From: CAYXXZ01 sp050175615
Lineage (GTDB): Bacteria > Pseudomonadota > Gammaproteobacteria > Pseudomonadales > Porticoccaceae
Reading direction: 5' to 3'
Assembly (NCBI GenBank): GCA_050175615.1
Contig: JBFXIU010000077.1
Coordinates: 1-14,561 of the forward strand
Length of the DNA stretch: 14,561 bases
Notes under the pieces: model-generated
What the model was told of the DNA's origin: nothing
The model's input: the letters and a program-made list of their open reading frames with translations, nothing else
Databases searched by the model: none
Made by a program: the position numbers and the translations under genes
Part shown: piece after piece, positions 1-8,100 of the stretch
How the letters are laid out: each line of letters starts with the position of its first letter
Position numbering within the stretch: position 1 is the first letter of the stretch

Positions 1-79
1 CGAGCTGAAAATGTCCGAAGTTTATCGCGTTGAACACACCACTCACCCGCTGGAGTTTGATCTCTACTACAGCGTCTGA
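1..79 (+). CDS. glnA: Glutamine synthetase, C-terminal end only (partial)
   Basis: Only the last 25 codons and the TGA stop (77-79) lie in the window, read in the frame that starts at base 2. The peptide ends in THPLEFDLYYSV, which matches the conserved C-terminus of type I (GlnA) glutamine synthetase, where the family ends HPVEFELYYSV or similar. The tyrosine that is adenylylated in this family lies further upstream and is not visible. The enzyme makes glutamine from glutamate, ammonia and ATP. Its place directly before a DUF4124 gene and glnL/glnG fits the usual nitrogen-control locus. A strong terminator follows at once, so the genes downstream are probably transcribed separately from glnA for the most part. 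Confidence 0.9.
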   Translation, partial: ELKMSEVYRVEHTTHPLEFDLYYSV

Positions 80-92
80 TGCTTGGCTTGTG

Positions 93-129
93 AAAAAAGC
101 CCGTCACTTTACCAAGTGGCGGGCTTTTT
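93..129 (+). terminator. Rho-independent terminator after glnA
   Basis: A 12-bp stem (98-109 pairs with 114-125, one G-T wobble) has a 4-base loop, TACC. A run of A (93-98) precedes it and a run of T (125-129) follows. It starts 18 bp after the glnA stop codon. The flanking A and T runs make it usable on both strands, but the gene it serves is glnA. Confidence 0.9.
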
Positions 130-186
130 ATTTGTGTCAGGAAAAGCTAAGCTCTAGGGAACAAGGGCTGACCGGTACCCACTGGA

Positions 187-717
187 ATGAAAGCAACCAT
201 CGCCATACTCATGGTAGTCACAACAGGGTTGTGGGCTCTGTACTCAACTGCTGAGGTCTATAAAGTTGTTGACCCCAAAACCGGCAAGGTTCTTTACACA
301 GACACGCCACCGGCTAACTACAAGCCCGACGACAGCCTGAAACTGCCACCAGTCAACACCCAGCCGGCAATGGATATTCCGGACAAAGGTGTCAGCACCG
401 AAGCTGAACCTTTGCCCCTCAATTACGACAGCCTCACTATTCTTCAACCTGCCAATAACAGCACCATTCCCCCGGGGCAGCTGGATGTTGTCATCCAGAC
501 AAAGGCTCAACCGACACTTCAGGAAGGCCACCTCATCCGCATCCTTTTCAACGATGAACCAGTAGCCAGCCCGTCATCCACTTCAAGTATCGTCATCGGC
601 AACCTGATTCGCGGATCGCACCAGATACAGGCACAGGTTGTTGATGCTGAAGGCAAGGTTTTAATAAGCAGCAAAACCGTCACTATTCATGTAAAAAGAG
701 CGTCGATCAAAAACTAA
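187..717 (+). CDS. Secreted DUF4124-domain protein of unknown function
   Basis: The protein has 176 residues. Residues 1 to about 22 form a hydrophobic signal peptide ending ...YSTA before EVYKVVD. A DUF4124 domain follows (about 23-55), with the typical pattern VYKVVDPKTGKVLYTDTPP. After a proline-rich linker, residues 85-172 look like an immunoglobulin-like beta-sandwich similar to the C-terminal domain of some PBP1c proteins (GHLIRILFNDEPV, RGSHQIQAQVVDAEGKVL). The product is probably periplasmic or surface exposed. Its function is not known. ATG 187 is the first possible start, because an in-frame TGA lies at 169-171; no good ribosome binding site is seen. From memory, DUF4124 genes often sit between glnA and ntrB in Pseudomonas-like genomes, but no role in nitrogen control has been shown to my knowledge. 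Confidence 0.8.
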   Translation: MKATIAILMVVTTGLWALYSTAEVYKVVDPKTGKVLYTDTPPANYKPDDSLKLPPVNTQPAMDIPDKGVSTEAEPLPLNYDSLTILQPANNSTIPPGQLDVVIQTKAQPTLQEGHLIRILFNDEPVASPSSTSSIVIGNLIRGSHQIQAQVVDAEGKVLISSKTVTIHVKRASIKN

Positions 718-744
718 ACACCAACCCCAGTGAACCGAGCCAAA

Positions 745-761
745 AGCACCATGTTGGTGCA
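745..761 (+). promoter_or_regulatory. NtrC (GlnG) binding site upstream of glnL
   Basis: AGCACCATGTTGGTGCA matches the enteric NtrC consensus TGCACY-N5-GGTGCA at every fixed position except the first base, and its core GCACCA-TGT-TGGTGC is a perfect palindrome. It lies about 70-87 bp upstream of the -24 element and about 95-112 bp before the predicted transcription start, which is normal for a sigma-54 enhancer site. A weak half-match ending GTGCA at 820-824 may be a second, poorer site. Confidence 0.8.
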
Positions 762-830
762 CAGAAAAATCGTTTCAGCTACACTCCACAACCAAACACC
801 AGCAATTCATACTATTTTTGTGCATTTTTT

Positions 831-846
831 TGGCCTGTATTTTGCA
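831..846 (+). promoter_or_regulatory. Sigma-54 (RpoN) promoter of glnLG
   Basis: TGGCCTGTATTTTGCA matches the -24/-12 consensus TGGCAC-N5-TTGCA, with the invariant GG (832-833) and GC (844-845) separated by exactly 10 bases. Transcription would start near 857, about 105 bp before the glnL start. Together with the NtrC palindrome upstream this implies activation by phosphorylated NtrC, so the two-component pair would control its own synthesis. Confidence 0.82.
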
Positions 847-961
847 AAATGTTGATAAGTGCAGCGTAATACTGAGCACAACAACAGCAACTTAAGCGTT
901 AAACCGTGCTTGATCATATCCACTGCACCATAACTAACGCTTCTCTGGGGAAAGAGCCATT

Positions 962-2062
962 TTGGACGCCGACTATATTCTTGAACACCATATGGAACAG
1001 GTACTCCTCGACAACCTGAGTACAGCGGTATTGCTAGTCGATGACGCCATGATCATTACCTATCTAAACGCCGCTGCCGAAAGCCTGTTGGCAGTTAGCG
1101 CTAACAGGGTATGTGGCTCCTCTGCGGAAATTTTCTTTGCCGGCTCAGACCTGCACATGGCGACCTTGCGCAAAGCTTTTCAGAGTGGACGCCCCTTTAC
1201 AGAGCGGAAAGTCAGCTTATTCCTTCCCGATCAAACCCAGATTATTGTCGATTATTCGGTAACCCCTTTTCAGCAGGGCAAGGAAAAGATGCTGATTATC
1301 GAGATGCAGGGCATGGACAGGATAATGCGCATCAATCGGGAGGAAGCCATGCTTTCAGCCCACAAAACATCAAAAAACCTGATTCGCGGTCTCGCCCATG
1401 AAATCAAAAACCCCCTGGGCGGTATTCGCGGCGCGGCACAACTGCTGGCATCAGAATTGGAAAACAGCGATCCTGAGTTACGGGAGTACACCGACATCAT
1501 CACCTCGGAGGTAGAACGCCTCAGCAAGCTGGTGGATCGCATGCTGGGTCCCAATAAGCCAGCGCGCATGGCGCCGGTGAATATCCATGCAGTTACCGAG
1601 CAGGTTGCCACCCTCGTCAAGGCGGAAACCCAGGGCGAACTGCCAATAGTCCGGGACTACGATCCCAGCATTCCAGACATTATGGGTGACAAGGAACAGC
1701 TGATTCAGGCCGTGCTGAATGTTGTGCGCAACGCCATGCAATCGTTGAAAGCCGCCAATATGATCGGCAAAGGTGGTGCCATCAGGTTGCGCACCCGCAT
1801 TCAAAGGCATTTCACCATTGGCAAGCATCACCACCGGGTTGTCTGTCGCCTCGACGTCATCGATAACGGCCCGGGAATTCCCGGCGACATCGCTGAACGT
1901 ATTTTTTACCCAATGATCAGCGGCAGACCGGAGGGAACGGGACTGGGATTATCCATCGCCCAATCTGCCATCAACCTGCACCGCGGCCTTATCGAATGCG
2001 ACAGTCGCCGCGGGCACACTCAATTCACTATTTACTTACCCATCGAATCTGACCATGAATGA
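962..2062 (+). CDS. glnL: Nitrogen regulation sensor histidine kinase NtrB (NRII)
   Basis: This cytoplasmic kinase/phosphatase phosphorylates NtrC when nitrogen is scarce and dephosphorylates it when PII signals plenty. It has 366 residues. A PAS domain spans about 11-115. The H box is GLAHEIKNPLGG with phospho-accepting His146, the N box is NVVRNAMQS with Asn257, and the ATP-lid motifs are DNGPGIP from 301 and GTGLGLS from 325. No membrane segment is seen, as expected for NtrB. The start is taken as TTG 962, preceded by GGGGAAAGAG; the next candidate, ATG 992 (residue 11), has no ribosome binding site but would give an N-terminus closer in length to the Pseudomonas protein. The stop overlaps the glnG start by 8 bp, so translation is probably coupled. 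Confidence 0.95.
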   Translation: MDADYILEHHMEQVLLDNLSTAVLLVDDAMIITYLNAAAESLLAVSANRVCGSSAEIFFAGSDLHMATLRKAFQSGRPFTERKVSLFLPDQTQIIVDYSVTPFQQGKEKMLIIEMQGMDRIMRINREEAMLSAHKTSKNLIRGLAHEIKNPLGGIRGAAQLLASELENSDPELREYTDIITSEVERLSKLVDRMLGPNKPARMAPVNIHAVTEQVATLVKAETQGELPIVRDYDPSIPDIMGDKEQLIQAVLNVVRNAMQSLKAANMIGKGGAIRLRTRIQRHFTIGKHHHRVVCRLDVIDNGPGIPGDIAERIFYPMISGRPEGTGLGLSIAQSAINLHRGLIECDSRRGHTQFTIYLPIESDHE

Positions 2063-3500
2063 CAAGGAAACTATCTGGATCGTCGACGATGATCGCTCTA
2101 TCCGCTGGGTGATGGAAAAAGCCCTCACCCGACAGAACTATGAGGTGCGCAGCTTTGAGGATGCCGGCACCCTGCTTGACAGCCTGGGCACTGGACACCC
2201 GGACGTCATTGTCAGCGACATTCGCATGCCTGGAATCAATGGCCTCGAATTACTGAAAACCATCCACGAAGAATGCCCCACTATTCCTGTGATCATCACC
2301 ACGGCGCATTCCGATCTTGACAGTGCCGTTGCCGCCTATCAGGGTGGGGCTTTTGAATACCTGCCCAAGCCATTTGATATCGACGAGCTGATCTCCGTTA
2401 CCCAGCGGGCAATTACCTTCACTCGCGAGCAAAAGAATCCGCCCGATATCAAAGACAATCTCATCCGCACCGACATCATCGGTGAGGCTCCGGCCATGCA
2501 GGAAGTGTTTCGCGCTATTGGCCGCCTGTCCAAATCCAATATCACCGTACTGATCAACGGCGAGTCCGGCACCGGCAAGGAACTGGTTGCCAGGGCGCTC
2601 CACCGTCACAGCCCCCGCGCGCAACAACCGTTCATTGCCCTCAATATGGCCGCCATTCCCCACGACCTGATTGAGTCGGAACTTTTTGGCCACGAAAAGG
2701 GCGCATTCACAGGCGCCAGCCAGCGCCGCGCAGGCCGCTTTGAGCAGGCGGATGGCGGCACTTTGTTTCTCGACGAAATTGGCGATATGCCCGCAGAAGC
2801 GCAAACACGGCTGCTGCGGGTTTTGGCCGACGGCGAGTTTTATCGGGTCGGCGGCCACACGCCCGTCAAAGTCAATGTGCGCATTATTGCCGCCACCCAC
2901 CAAAACCTTGAAATCCTGGTGGCAGACCACCGTTTCAGAGAGGATCTTTTCCATCGTCTCAATGTCATTCGCGTCCACCTGCCCAGACTGCGTGATCGCA
3001 AGGAAGATATCCCCAAACTGATTCAATTCTTCCTGAAGCAATCTGCCCGCGATCTCGATGTGGAAGCCAAGGTTGCCTCAAAAGAAGTGGAGGCTCACCT
3101 CAGTAATCAGCCCTGGCCAGGCAATGTCCGTCAACTGGAGAACACCTGTCGCTGGTTGACCGTGATGGCCTCCGGCAGAGAAATTCTGTTGTCAGACCTA
3201 CCCCCTGAGCTGATGAGCGAAAACCCCCAGAGTGAACAGCTACCCTCTTCCAGCAACGCAGAGATAAGTAGCAGCGAACATTGGCAAGAAGGGCTTCGCC
3301 ATTGGGCAAAAACGGCTCTAGCCAGCGGCAGGGAAAAAATTCTCGATGTCGCCTTACCCACTTTTGAGCGCACCATGATTGAAGTTGCCCTCCAGAAAAC
3401 CGGGGGGCGCAAAAAAGAGGCGGCAGAACTGCTGGGCTGGGGGCGAAACACCCTGACCCGGAAACTCAAAGAATTGGAGATGTCGGACAGCGACAACTAA
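2055..3500 (+). CDS. glnG: Nitrogen regulation response regulator NtrC (NRI)
   Basis: This sigma-54 activator has 481 residues. The receiver domain spans 1 to about 120, with acidic pocket Asp11-Asp13, phosphorylation site Asp55 (VSDIRMPG), Thr84 and Lys105. The AAA+ domain spans about 140-380, with Walker A GESGTGKE (169-176), the sigma-54-contacting GAFTGA loop (216-221) and Walker B GGTLFLDE (234-241). A Fis-type helix-turn-helix ends the protein (AAELLGWGRNTLTRKLKEL). All key residues are intact. The ATG start lies inside the end of glnL, eight bases of overlap. The sigma-54 promoter and NtrC palindrome in front of glnL suggest positive autoregulation. Its TAA stop falls inside the stem of the following terminator. 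Confidence 0.97.
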   Translation: MNDKETIWIVDDDRSIRWVMEKALTRQNYEVRSFEDAGTLLDSLGTGHPDVIVSDIRMPGINGLELLKTIHEECPTIPVIITTAHSDLDSAVAAYQGGAFEYLPKPFDIDELISVTQRAITFTREQKNPPDIKDNLIRTDIIGEAPAMQEVFRAIGRLSKSNITVLINGESGTGKELVARALHRHSPRAQQPFIALNMAAIPHDLIESELFGHEKGAFTGASQRRAGRFEQADGGTLFLDEIGDMPAEAQTRLLRVLADGEFYRVGGHTPVKVNVRIIAATHQNLEILVADHRFREDLFHRLNVIRVHLPRLRDRKEDIPKLIQFFLKQSARDLDVEAKVASKEVEAHLSNQPWPGNVRQLENTCRWLTVMASGREILLSDLPPELMSENPQSEQLPSSSNAEISSSEHWQEGLRHWAKTALASGREKILDVALPTFERTMIEVALQKTGGRKKEAAELLGWGRNTLTRKLKELEMSDSDN

Positions 3501-3528
3501 AAAAGGGGGAACTCCCCCTTTTTTAGTT
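3495..3528. terminator. Bidirectional terminator between glnG and secB
   Basis: This is a perfect 15-bp inverted repeat (3495-3509 with 3514-3528) with loop AACT. The core is A6G5...C5T6, so either strand ends in a G/C stem followed by six T. It includes the glnG stop codon (3498-3500) and would end both the glnLG transcript and the convergent secB transcript. Confidence 0.93.
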
Positions 3529-3554
3529 ATTTATTGATCTGTTCTAAGTCTGTT

Positions 3555-3599
3555 CAGCGTGTCGCCGGGACAACACTGTCCCTACAGATCGACCCGCTG
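3555..3599. repeat. Nested palindrome (REP-like) in the secB 3' region
   Basis: Three nested inverted repeats share one axis: CAGCG (3555-3559) with CGCTG (3595-3599), GTCG (3561-3564) with CGAC (3590-3593), and GGGACA (3567-3572) with TGTCCC (3577-3582) around the loop ACAC. On the minus strand the inner hairpin is preceded by GTAG, as in many REP elements linked to RAYT transposases. It sits 7 bp after the secB stop. That it is a dispersed repeat is inference; it could be only a 3'-end stabilising hairpin. Confidence 0.5.
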
Positions 3600-3605
3600 G
3601 GGTTG

Positions 3606-4112
3606 TCAGTTGACGGTTTCACTTTCCGCTTGATTGGCCGCCTGCTGCTGTTTGGCTCTCGCCACCGCCTGCTGGAAAACAGCTTCGAAATTGATTGGCG
3701 GCATCATCAGCGCGGGGAAAGTCCCTTTGGTGATAACGGAATCGACTGTTTCGCGAACATAGGGAAAAATAATCTGCGGACAGTGGGTATTGAGTATTGC
3801 CGTTAACTGGGCGCCCTCAAGGCCTTTGATCAGGAAAATGCCCGCCTGTTCCACTTCCACCAAATACATGGTGTCATCACCGTCTTTGACCGTGATGGTG
3901 AGATGCAGGGCAACATCATAATGATCGTTATCGAGCTTTTTGATTTTGGTGCCCAAGTCCTGGCTGACCTGGGGCTTCCACTGTCTTTTGAAGGCTTCGG
4001 CACCCTGGGGAGCTTCAAAGGACAAATCTTTGAGATAGATACGCTGCAAAGAGAATTCGACCTGGGGATTGGTGTTGGCCGCTGCTTCAGTCTGGTTGTT
4101 TTCTTCTGTCAT
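3606..4112 (-). CDS. secB: Protein-export chaperone SecB
   Basis: The tetrameric cytoplasmic chaperone SecB keeps preproteins unfolded and hands them to SecA. The protein has 168 residues. It carries the family signature FSLQRIYLKDLSFEAP near the N-terminus, then YLVEVEQAGIF and the conserved PYVRETVDSVITKGTFPALMMPPINF, and ends in a glutamine/alanine-rich tail. The start is set at ATG 4112 because AGGA lies seven bases before it and the N-terminus (MTEENN) resembles that of other SecB proteins. An in-frame ATG six codons upstream (4130) has no ribosome binding site. It is the last gene of the minus-strand run, 76 bp after yibN. The glutaredoxin gene grxC that usually lies beside secB is absent here. 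Confidence 0.96.
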   Translation of the reverse strand: MTEENNQTEAAANTNPQVEFSLQRIYLKDLSFEAPQGAEAFKRQWKPQVSQDLGTKIKKLDNDHYDVALHLTITVKDGDDTMYLVEVEQAGIFLIKGLEGAQLTAILNTHCPQIIFPYVRETVDSVITKGTFPALMMPPINFEAVFQQAVARAKQQQAANQAESETVN

Positions 4113-4188
4113 GTTTGAATCCTGATTCATATTTTAGTTAAGCCCGCGATTACATAAGTAAAGGCGAATGGCAAAAATTCAACCCCTG

Positions 4189-4602
4189 TTACTTCTTTTT
4201 AATCAAAGGCAACCCTTGACCTGCCCATTCGCCAACACCGCCCTGAAGACGACGCACCTGAAAACCGGCCTTACCCAGGGTTTTTCCTCCCGCACCGGCA
4301 TGCTGGCCTATTTTGTCGGCGAGAATAATAATTTTGTCTTTGTATTTTTCCAGCTCAGAGACTCGACCACCGAGTTTGGCGACAGGAATATGAATGGCGC
4401 CAGCAATATGGCCTTCATTAAAGTCTTTGGCTTCCCGCAAATCCACCAATACCGCCTGTTCAGCGTTGATCAGCCTGGTGGCCTCGTGGGCGGAAACCGG
4501 CTTACCGCCCTTTACCCGCTCTGTAAAAGCAAAAACGTAGATGAGAATCACCAGTAAACTGGCGAGCATCCACTCTTCGCTGACAAAAATAAAAAAATCC
4601 AC
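4189..4602 (-). CDS. yibN: Rhodanese-like membrane protein, YibN type, without catalytic cysteine
   Basis: The protein has 137 residues. One membrane segment lies near the N-terminus (about 12-27, MLASLLVILIYVFAF), followed by a cytoplasmic rhodanese-like domain: VLVDLREAKDFNEGHIAGAIHIP (51-73), the would-be active-site loop IIILADKIGQHAG (91-103), and GGVGEWAGQGLPLIKKK at the end. The loop has Asp96 where active rhodaneses carry the sulfur-accepting Cys, and the whole protein contains no cysteine, so it cannot be a classical sulfurtransferase. As I recall, E. coli YibN also has Asp at this place. The start is GTG 4602, with GAGG eight bases upstream. It lies between greA and secB on the same strand; a link to membrane protein export is suggested by position only. 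Confidence 0.85.
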   Translation of the reverse strand: MDFFIFVSEEWMLASLLVILIYVFAFTERVKGGKPVSAHEATRLINAEQAVLVDLREAKDFNEGHIAGAIHIPVAKLGGRVSELEKYKDKIIILADKIGQHAGAGGKTLGKAGFQVRRLQGGVGEWAGQGLPLIKKK

Positions 4603-4672
4603 AGTTATAACCTCATTGGAATCGGCTTAGCGCGGGCAGGCCTGTTGCAGCCAAGCCGCAGCCGAGGGTCCG

Positions 4673-5149
4673 CTAAATGTGCCGAACCTGTTCAATTTCG
4701 TATTCCACTTCGCCACCGGGCGTGACCACGCGAACCACGTCACCCACTTCCTTGCCAATGAGGGCACGGGCAATGGGCGACTGATAGGAAATTTTGCCCT
4801 GCTTGATATCCGCCTCATCATCGCCAACGATTTTGTACTGTTTGACCTCATCGGTGTCGACATTGACGATGTCTACGGTACAGCCAAAAATGACTTTATC
4901 GCTCTCGGCAATTTTGGTGATATCAATAATCTGGACGTGGCTGAGTTTGCCTTCGATCTCCTGAATGCGGCCTTCCATAAAGCTCTGCTGCTCGCGGGCG
5001 GCATGGTACTCGGCATTTTCTTTGAGATCACCGTGGGCTCGGGCTTCAGCGATAGCCTGAACCACTTTGGGACGCTCGATTTTTTTCAGCTGCTCCAGCT
5101 CTTTTCTTAACGCCTCGGCACCCTCATGGGTCATTGGAACCTTGTTCAT
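4673..5149 (-). CDS. greA: Transcription elongation factor GreA
   Basis: GreA enters the RNA polymerase secondary channel and stimulates cleavage of backtracked transcripts. The protein has 158 residues, the usual length. The N-terminal coiled coil (about 1-75) carries Asp41 and Glu44 at its tip (GDLKENAEYHAAREQQ), the acidic residues that hold the catalytic metal ion. The C-terminal domain ends GEVEYEIEQVRHI. The start is ATG 5149, which shares one base with the carB stop (TGATG), so translation is probably coupled to carB. An upstream in-frame extension exists but overlaps the carB coding end and has no family match. In many gammaproteobacteria greA is followed by yhbY; here yibN follows. 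Confidence 0.96.
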   Translation of the reverse strand: MNKVPMTHEGAEALRKELEQLKKIERPKVVQAIAEARAHGDLKENAEYHAAREQQSFMEGRIQEIEGKLSHVQIIDITKIAESDKVIFGCTVDIVNVDTDEVKQYKIVGDDEADIKQGKISYQSPIARALIGKEVGDVVRVVTPGGEVEYEIEQVRHI

Positions 5150-8100
5150 CAGTTTTTTATCTCGTGTAAATCCTGCAACTTGCGCACAGAGAAATGGTTG
5201 CCGTGCGCCAAGGCTTCGCATACCGCGTTGCCACCCGCCAATGTTGTCGTGTAATAAACACCGTTGGATTCCGCTGTCGAGCGAATTGTCGATGAATCGG
5301 CAATGGCAACCCGGCCTTCTGTGGTATTGAGAATCAGGTGAACCTTACCATTTTTAATCATGTCAACAATATGGGGGCGACCCTCTTTTACCTTATTGAC
5401 CACTTCAACCTCAAAACCGGCATCGCTGATGATCTGGGCAGTGCCGCGAGTAGCCACAAGTTTAAAGCCCTGTTTTATCAATGCCCTGGCAACGTCCACA
5501 ACCCCAGATTTATCGCGTTCGCGAACACTGATAAACGCCGTACCCGACGTGGGAATTTCGTCACTGGCGCCAAGCTGAGCTTTGGCGTAAGCCTCGGCAA
5601 AGGTGTCGGCCACGCCCATAACTTCACCGGTGGATTTCATTTCGGGGCCGAGAATGGGGTCTATGCCGGGGAATTTGTTGAAGGGGAATACCGCCTCTTT
5701 AACACTGTAATAGGGAGGAATAATTTCCCTGGTAAAACCCTGTGCTTCCAGCGTGGTGCCCGCCATGCAGCGCGCCGCCACCTTGGCCAGGGACTGACCA
5801 ATGCACTTGGATACAAAAGGTACCGTGCGCGACGCCCTGGGATTGACCTCAATCACATAGATCTTGCCATCCTGCCAGGCGAGCTGAACATTCATCAGGC
5901 CTTTAACCCTGAGTTCAATGGCCATCTGTTTGACGATATCGCGCATTTCGTCCTGAATGGCGGCATCGAGACTGTAAGGCGGCAGCGAGCAGGCAGAATC
6001 ACCGGAGTGAATGCCCGCCTGCTCGATATGCTGCATAATGGCGCCGATCACAACTTCATTGCCATCGGAAACTGCGTCTATATCCACCTCAATGGCGGCG
6101 GACAAAAAGTAGTCGAGCAGTACGGGAGAATCTTCCGAGACCTGTACCGCTTCGCGCATATAGCGCATCAGTTCGTCTTCACCGTAGACAATCTCCATGG
6201 CGCGACCGCCGAGCACATAGGATGGACGCACCACCAGGGGATAGCCAATCTCGCGGGCTTTTTCCAACGCCGCATCGGCAGAGCGCACGGTGGCATTGGG
6301 GGGCTGTAACAACCCCAGCTTGTCGATCATCTGCTGGAAGCGTTCCCGATCCTCCGCCCGGTCGATGGCATCCGGTGTAGTGCCGATAATGGGCACGCCG
6401 GCCTTTTCCAGCGCACGGGCGAGTTTCAAGGGTGTCTGGCCGCCAAACTGGACAATCACTCCAATGGGTTTTTCCAGGCTGACAATTTCCAGCACGTCCT
6501 CAAGGGTGACCGGCTCGAAATAGAGACGATCCGAGGTATCGTAGTCGGTGGATACGGTTTCAGGGTTGCAGTTGACCATAATGGTTTCGTAGCCGTCTTC
6601 GCGCATCGCCAGCGCCGCATGAACACAGCAGTAATCAAACTCGATACCCTGACCGATACGGTTGGGGCCGCCGCCCAAAACCAGAATTTTCTCGCGATTC
6701 GAGGGATTCGCTTCGCACTCCTCCTCGTAGGTGGAATACATGTAGGCAGTGGCGGTGGCAAACTCTGCGGCGCAGGTATCCACCCGCTTGTACACAGGGC
6801 GAATATTGAGACCGTGGCGATAATTACGCACTGCGGCTTCGGTGGTATTGAGCAGCTTGGCGAGACGCTTGTCGGCAAAGCCCTTGCGTTTCAAACCATA
6901 GAGCCAGGCGGCATCGATCTGCTCAAGACTGTTGCCTTGAAGCGCCTTTTCTTCGTTGATCAGGTCTTCGAGCTGAACAAGGAACCAGGGGTCAATATTG
7001 GTGATGCGGTGAACCTCATCCAGGCTCATTCCCGCACGGAAAGCATCTCCGATATACCAGATGCGATCGCTGCCGGCTTCGGCAAGCTCCTGGTGAATAT
7101 GGGTTCTGGCGTCGTCGCTGGTGAGATCCACTTTGGGATCCAGCCCCGCCACGCCCACCTCAAGACCCCGCAATGCCTTTTGCAGTGACTCCTGAAACGT
7201 GCGACCAATGGCCATCACTTCACCCACGGACTTCATCTGGGTAGTGAGTTTGGCGTTGGCAGTGGCAAATTTCTCAAAAGCGAAACGCGGCACCTTGGTG
7301 ACCACATAGTCGATACTGGGTTCAAAAGATGCCGGAGTGGCGCCGCCGGTGATCTCGTTCTGCAGCTCATCGAGGGTGTAACCCACCGCCAGTTTGGCGG
7401 CAACTTTGGCAATAGGAAAGCCGGTAGCTTTGGATGCCAGAGCAGAAGAGCGGGATACCCTCGGGTTCATTTCGATAACGACAAGACGGCCATCGGCGGG
7501 ATTGACCGCAAACTGCACATTGGAGCCGCCGGTTTCCACGCCGATCTCCCGCAATACCTTGATAGAGGCATTGCGCATGATCTGGTACTCCTTGTCCGTC
7601 AGGGTCTGGGCGGGGGCGACGGTGATGGAGTCGCCGGTGTGAATACCCATGGGGTCAAAATTTTCAATGGAACAGACAATGATGCAGTTGTCGTTTTTGT
7701 CCCGCACCACCTCCATCTCAAACTCTTTCCAGCCGATAAGCGACTCATCGATCAGCAGTTCATTGGTGGGGGAAAGGTCGAGACCGCGCTTGCAGATTTC
7801 TTCAAATTCTTCGCGGTTGTAGGCAATACCACCGCCGGAACCGCCCATGGTGAAAGAGGGGCGGATGATGCAGGGATAACCAAACTGATCCGGCACCTGG
7901 AGAGCCTCTTCAAGGCTGTGCACAATCACTGCCTTGGGTGTTTCCAGACCAATGGCTTTCATGGCCTTGTCGAAACGCTCGCGATCCTCTGCTTTATCAA
8001 TGGCGTCGGCATCGGCACCGATCATCTGGACGCCAAATTTTTCCAGCACCCCTTCCCGCGCCAGATCGAGAGCACAGTTCAATGCTGTCTGCCCGCCCAT

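Noticed and set aside
859..879. GTGC...GCAC inverted repeat downstream of the sigma-54 promoter as a further NtrC site
   Set aside because: Half-sites are too short and the spacing does not match the 17-bp NtrC consensus.
5149..5221. 24-codon N-terminal extension of GreA
   Set aside because: It overlaps the end of carB, has no family similarity, and the known GreA start (MNKVPMT) is present at 5149.
5338..6309. Long plus-strand open frame (323 codons) opposite carB
   Set aside because: It lies fully antisense to a conserved part of carB, has no recognisable domain, and its composition is that of a reverse-strand shadow.
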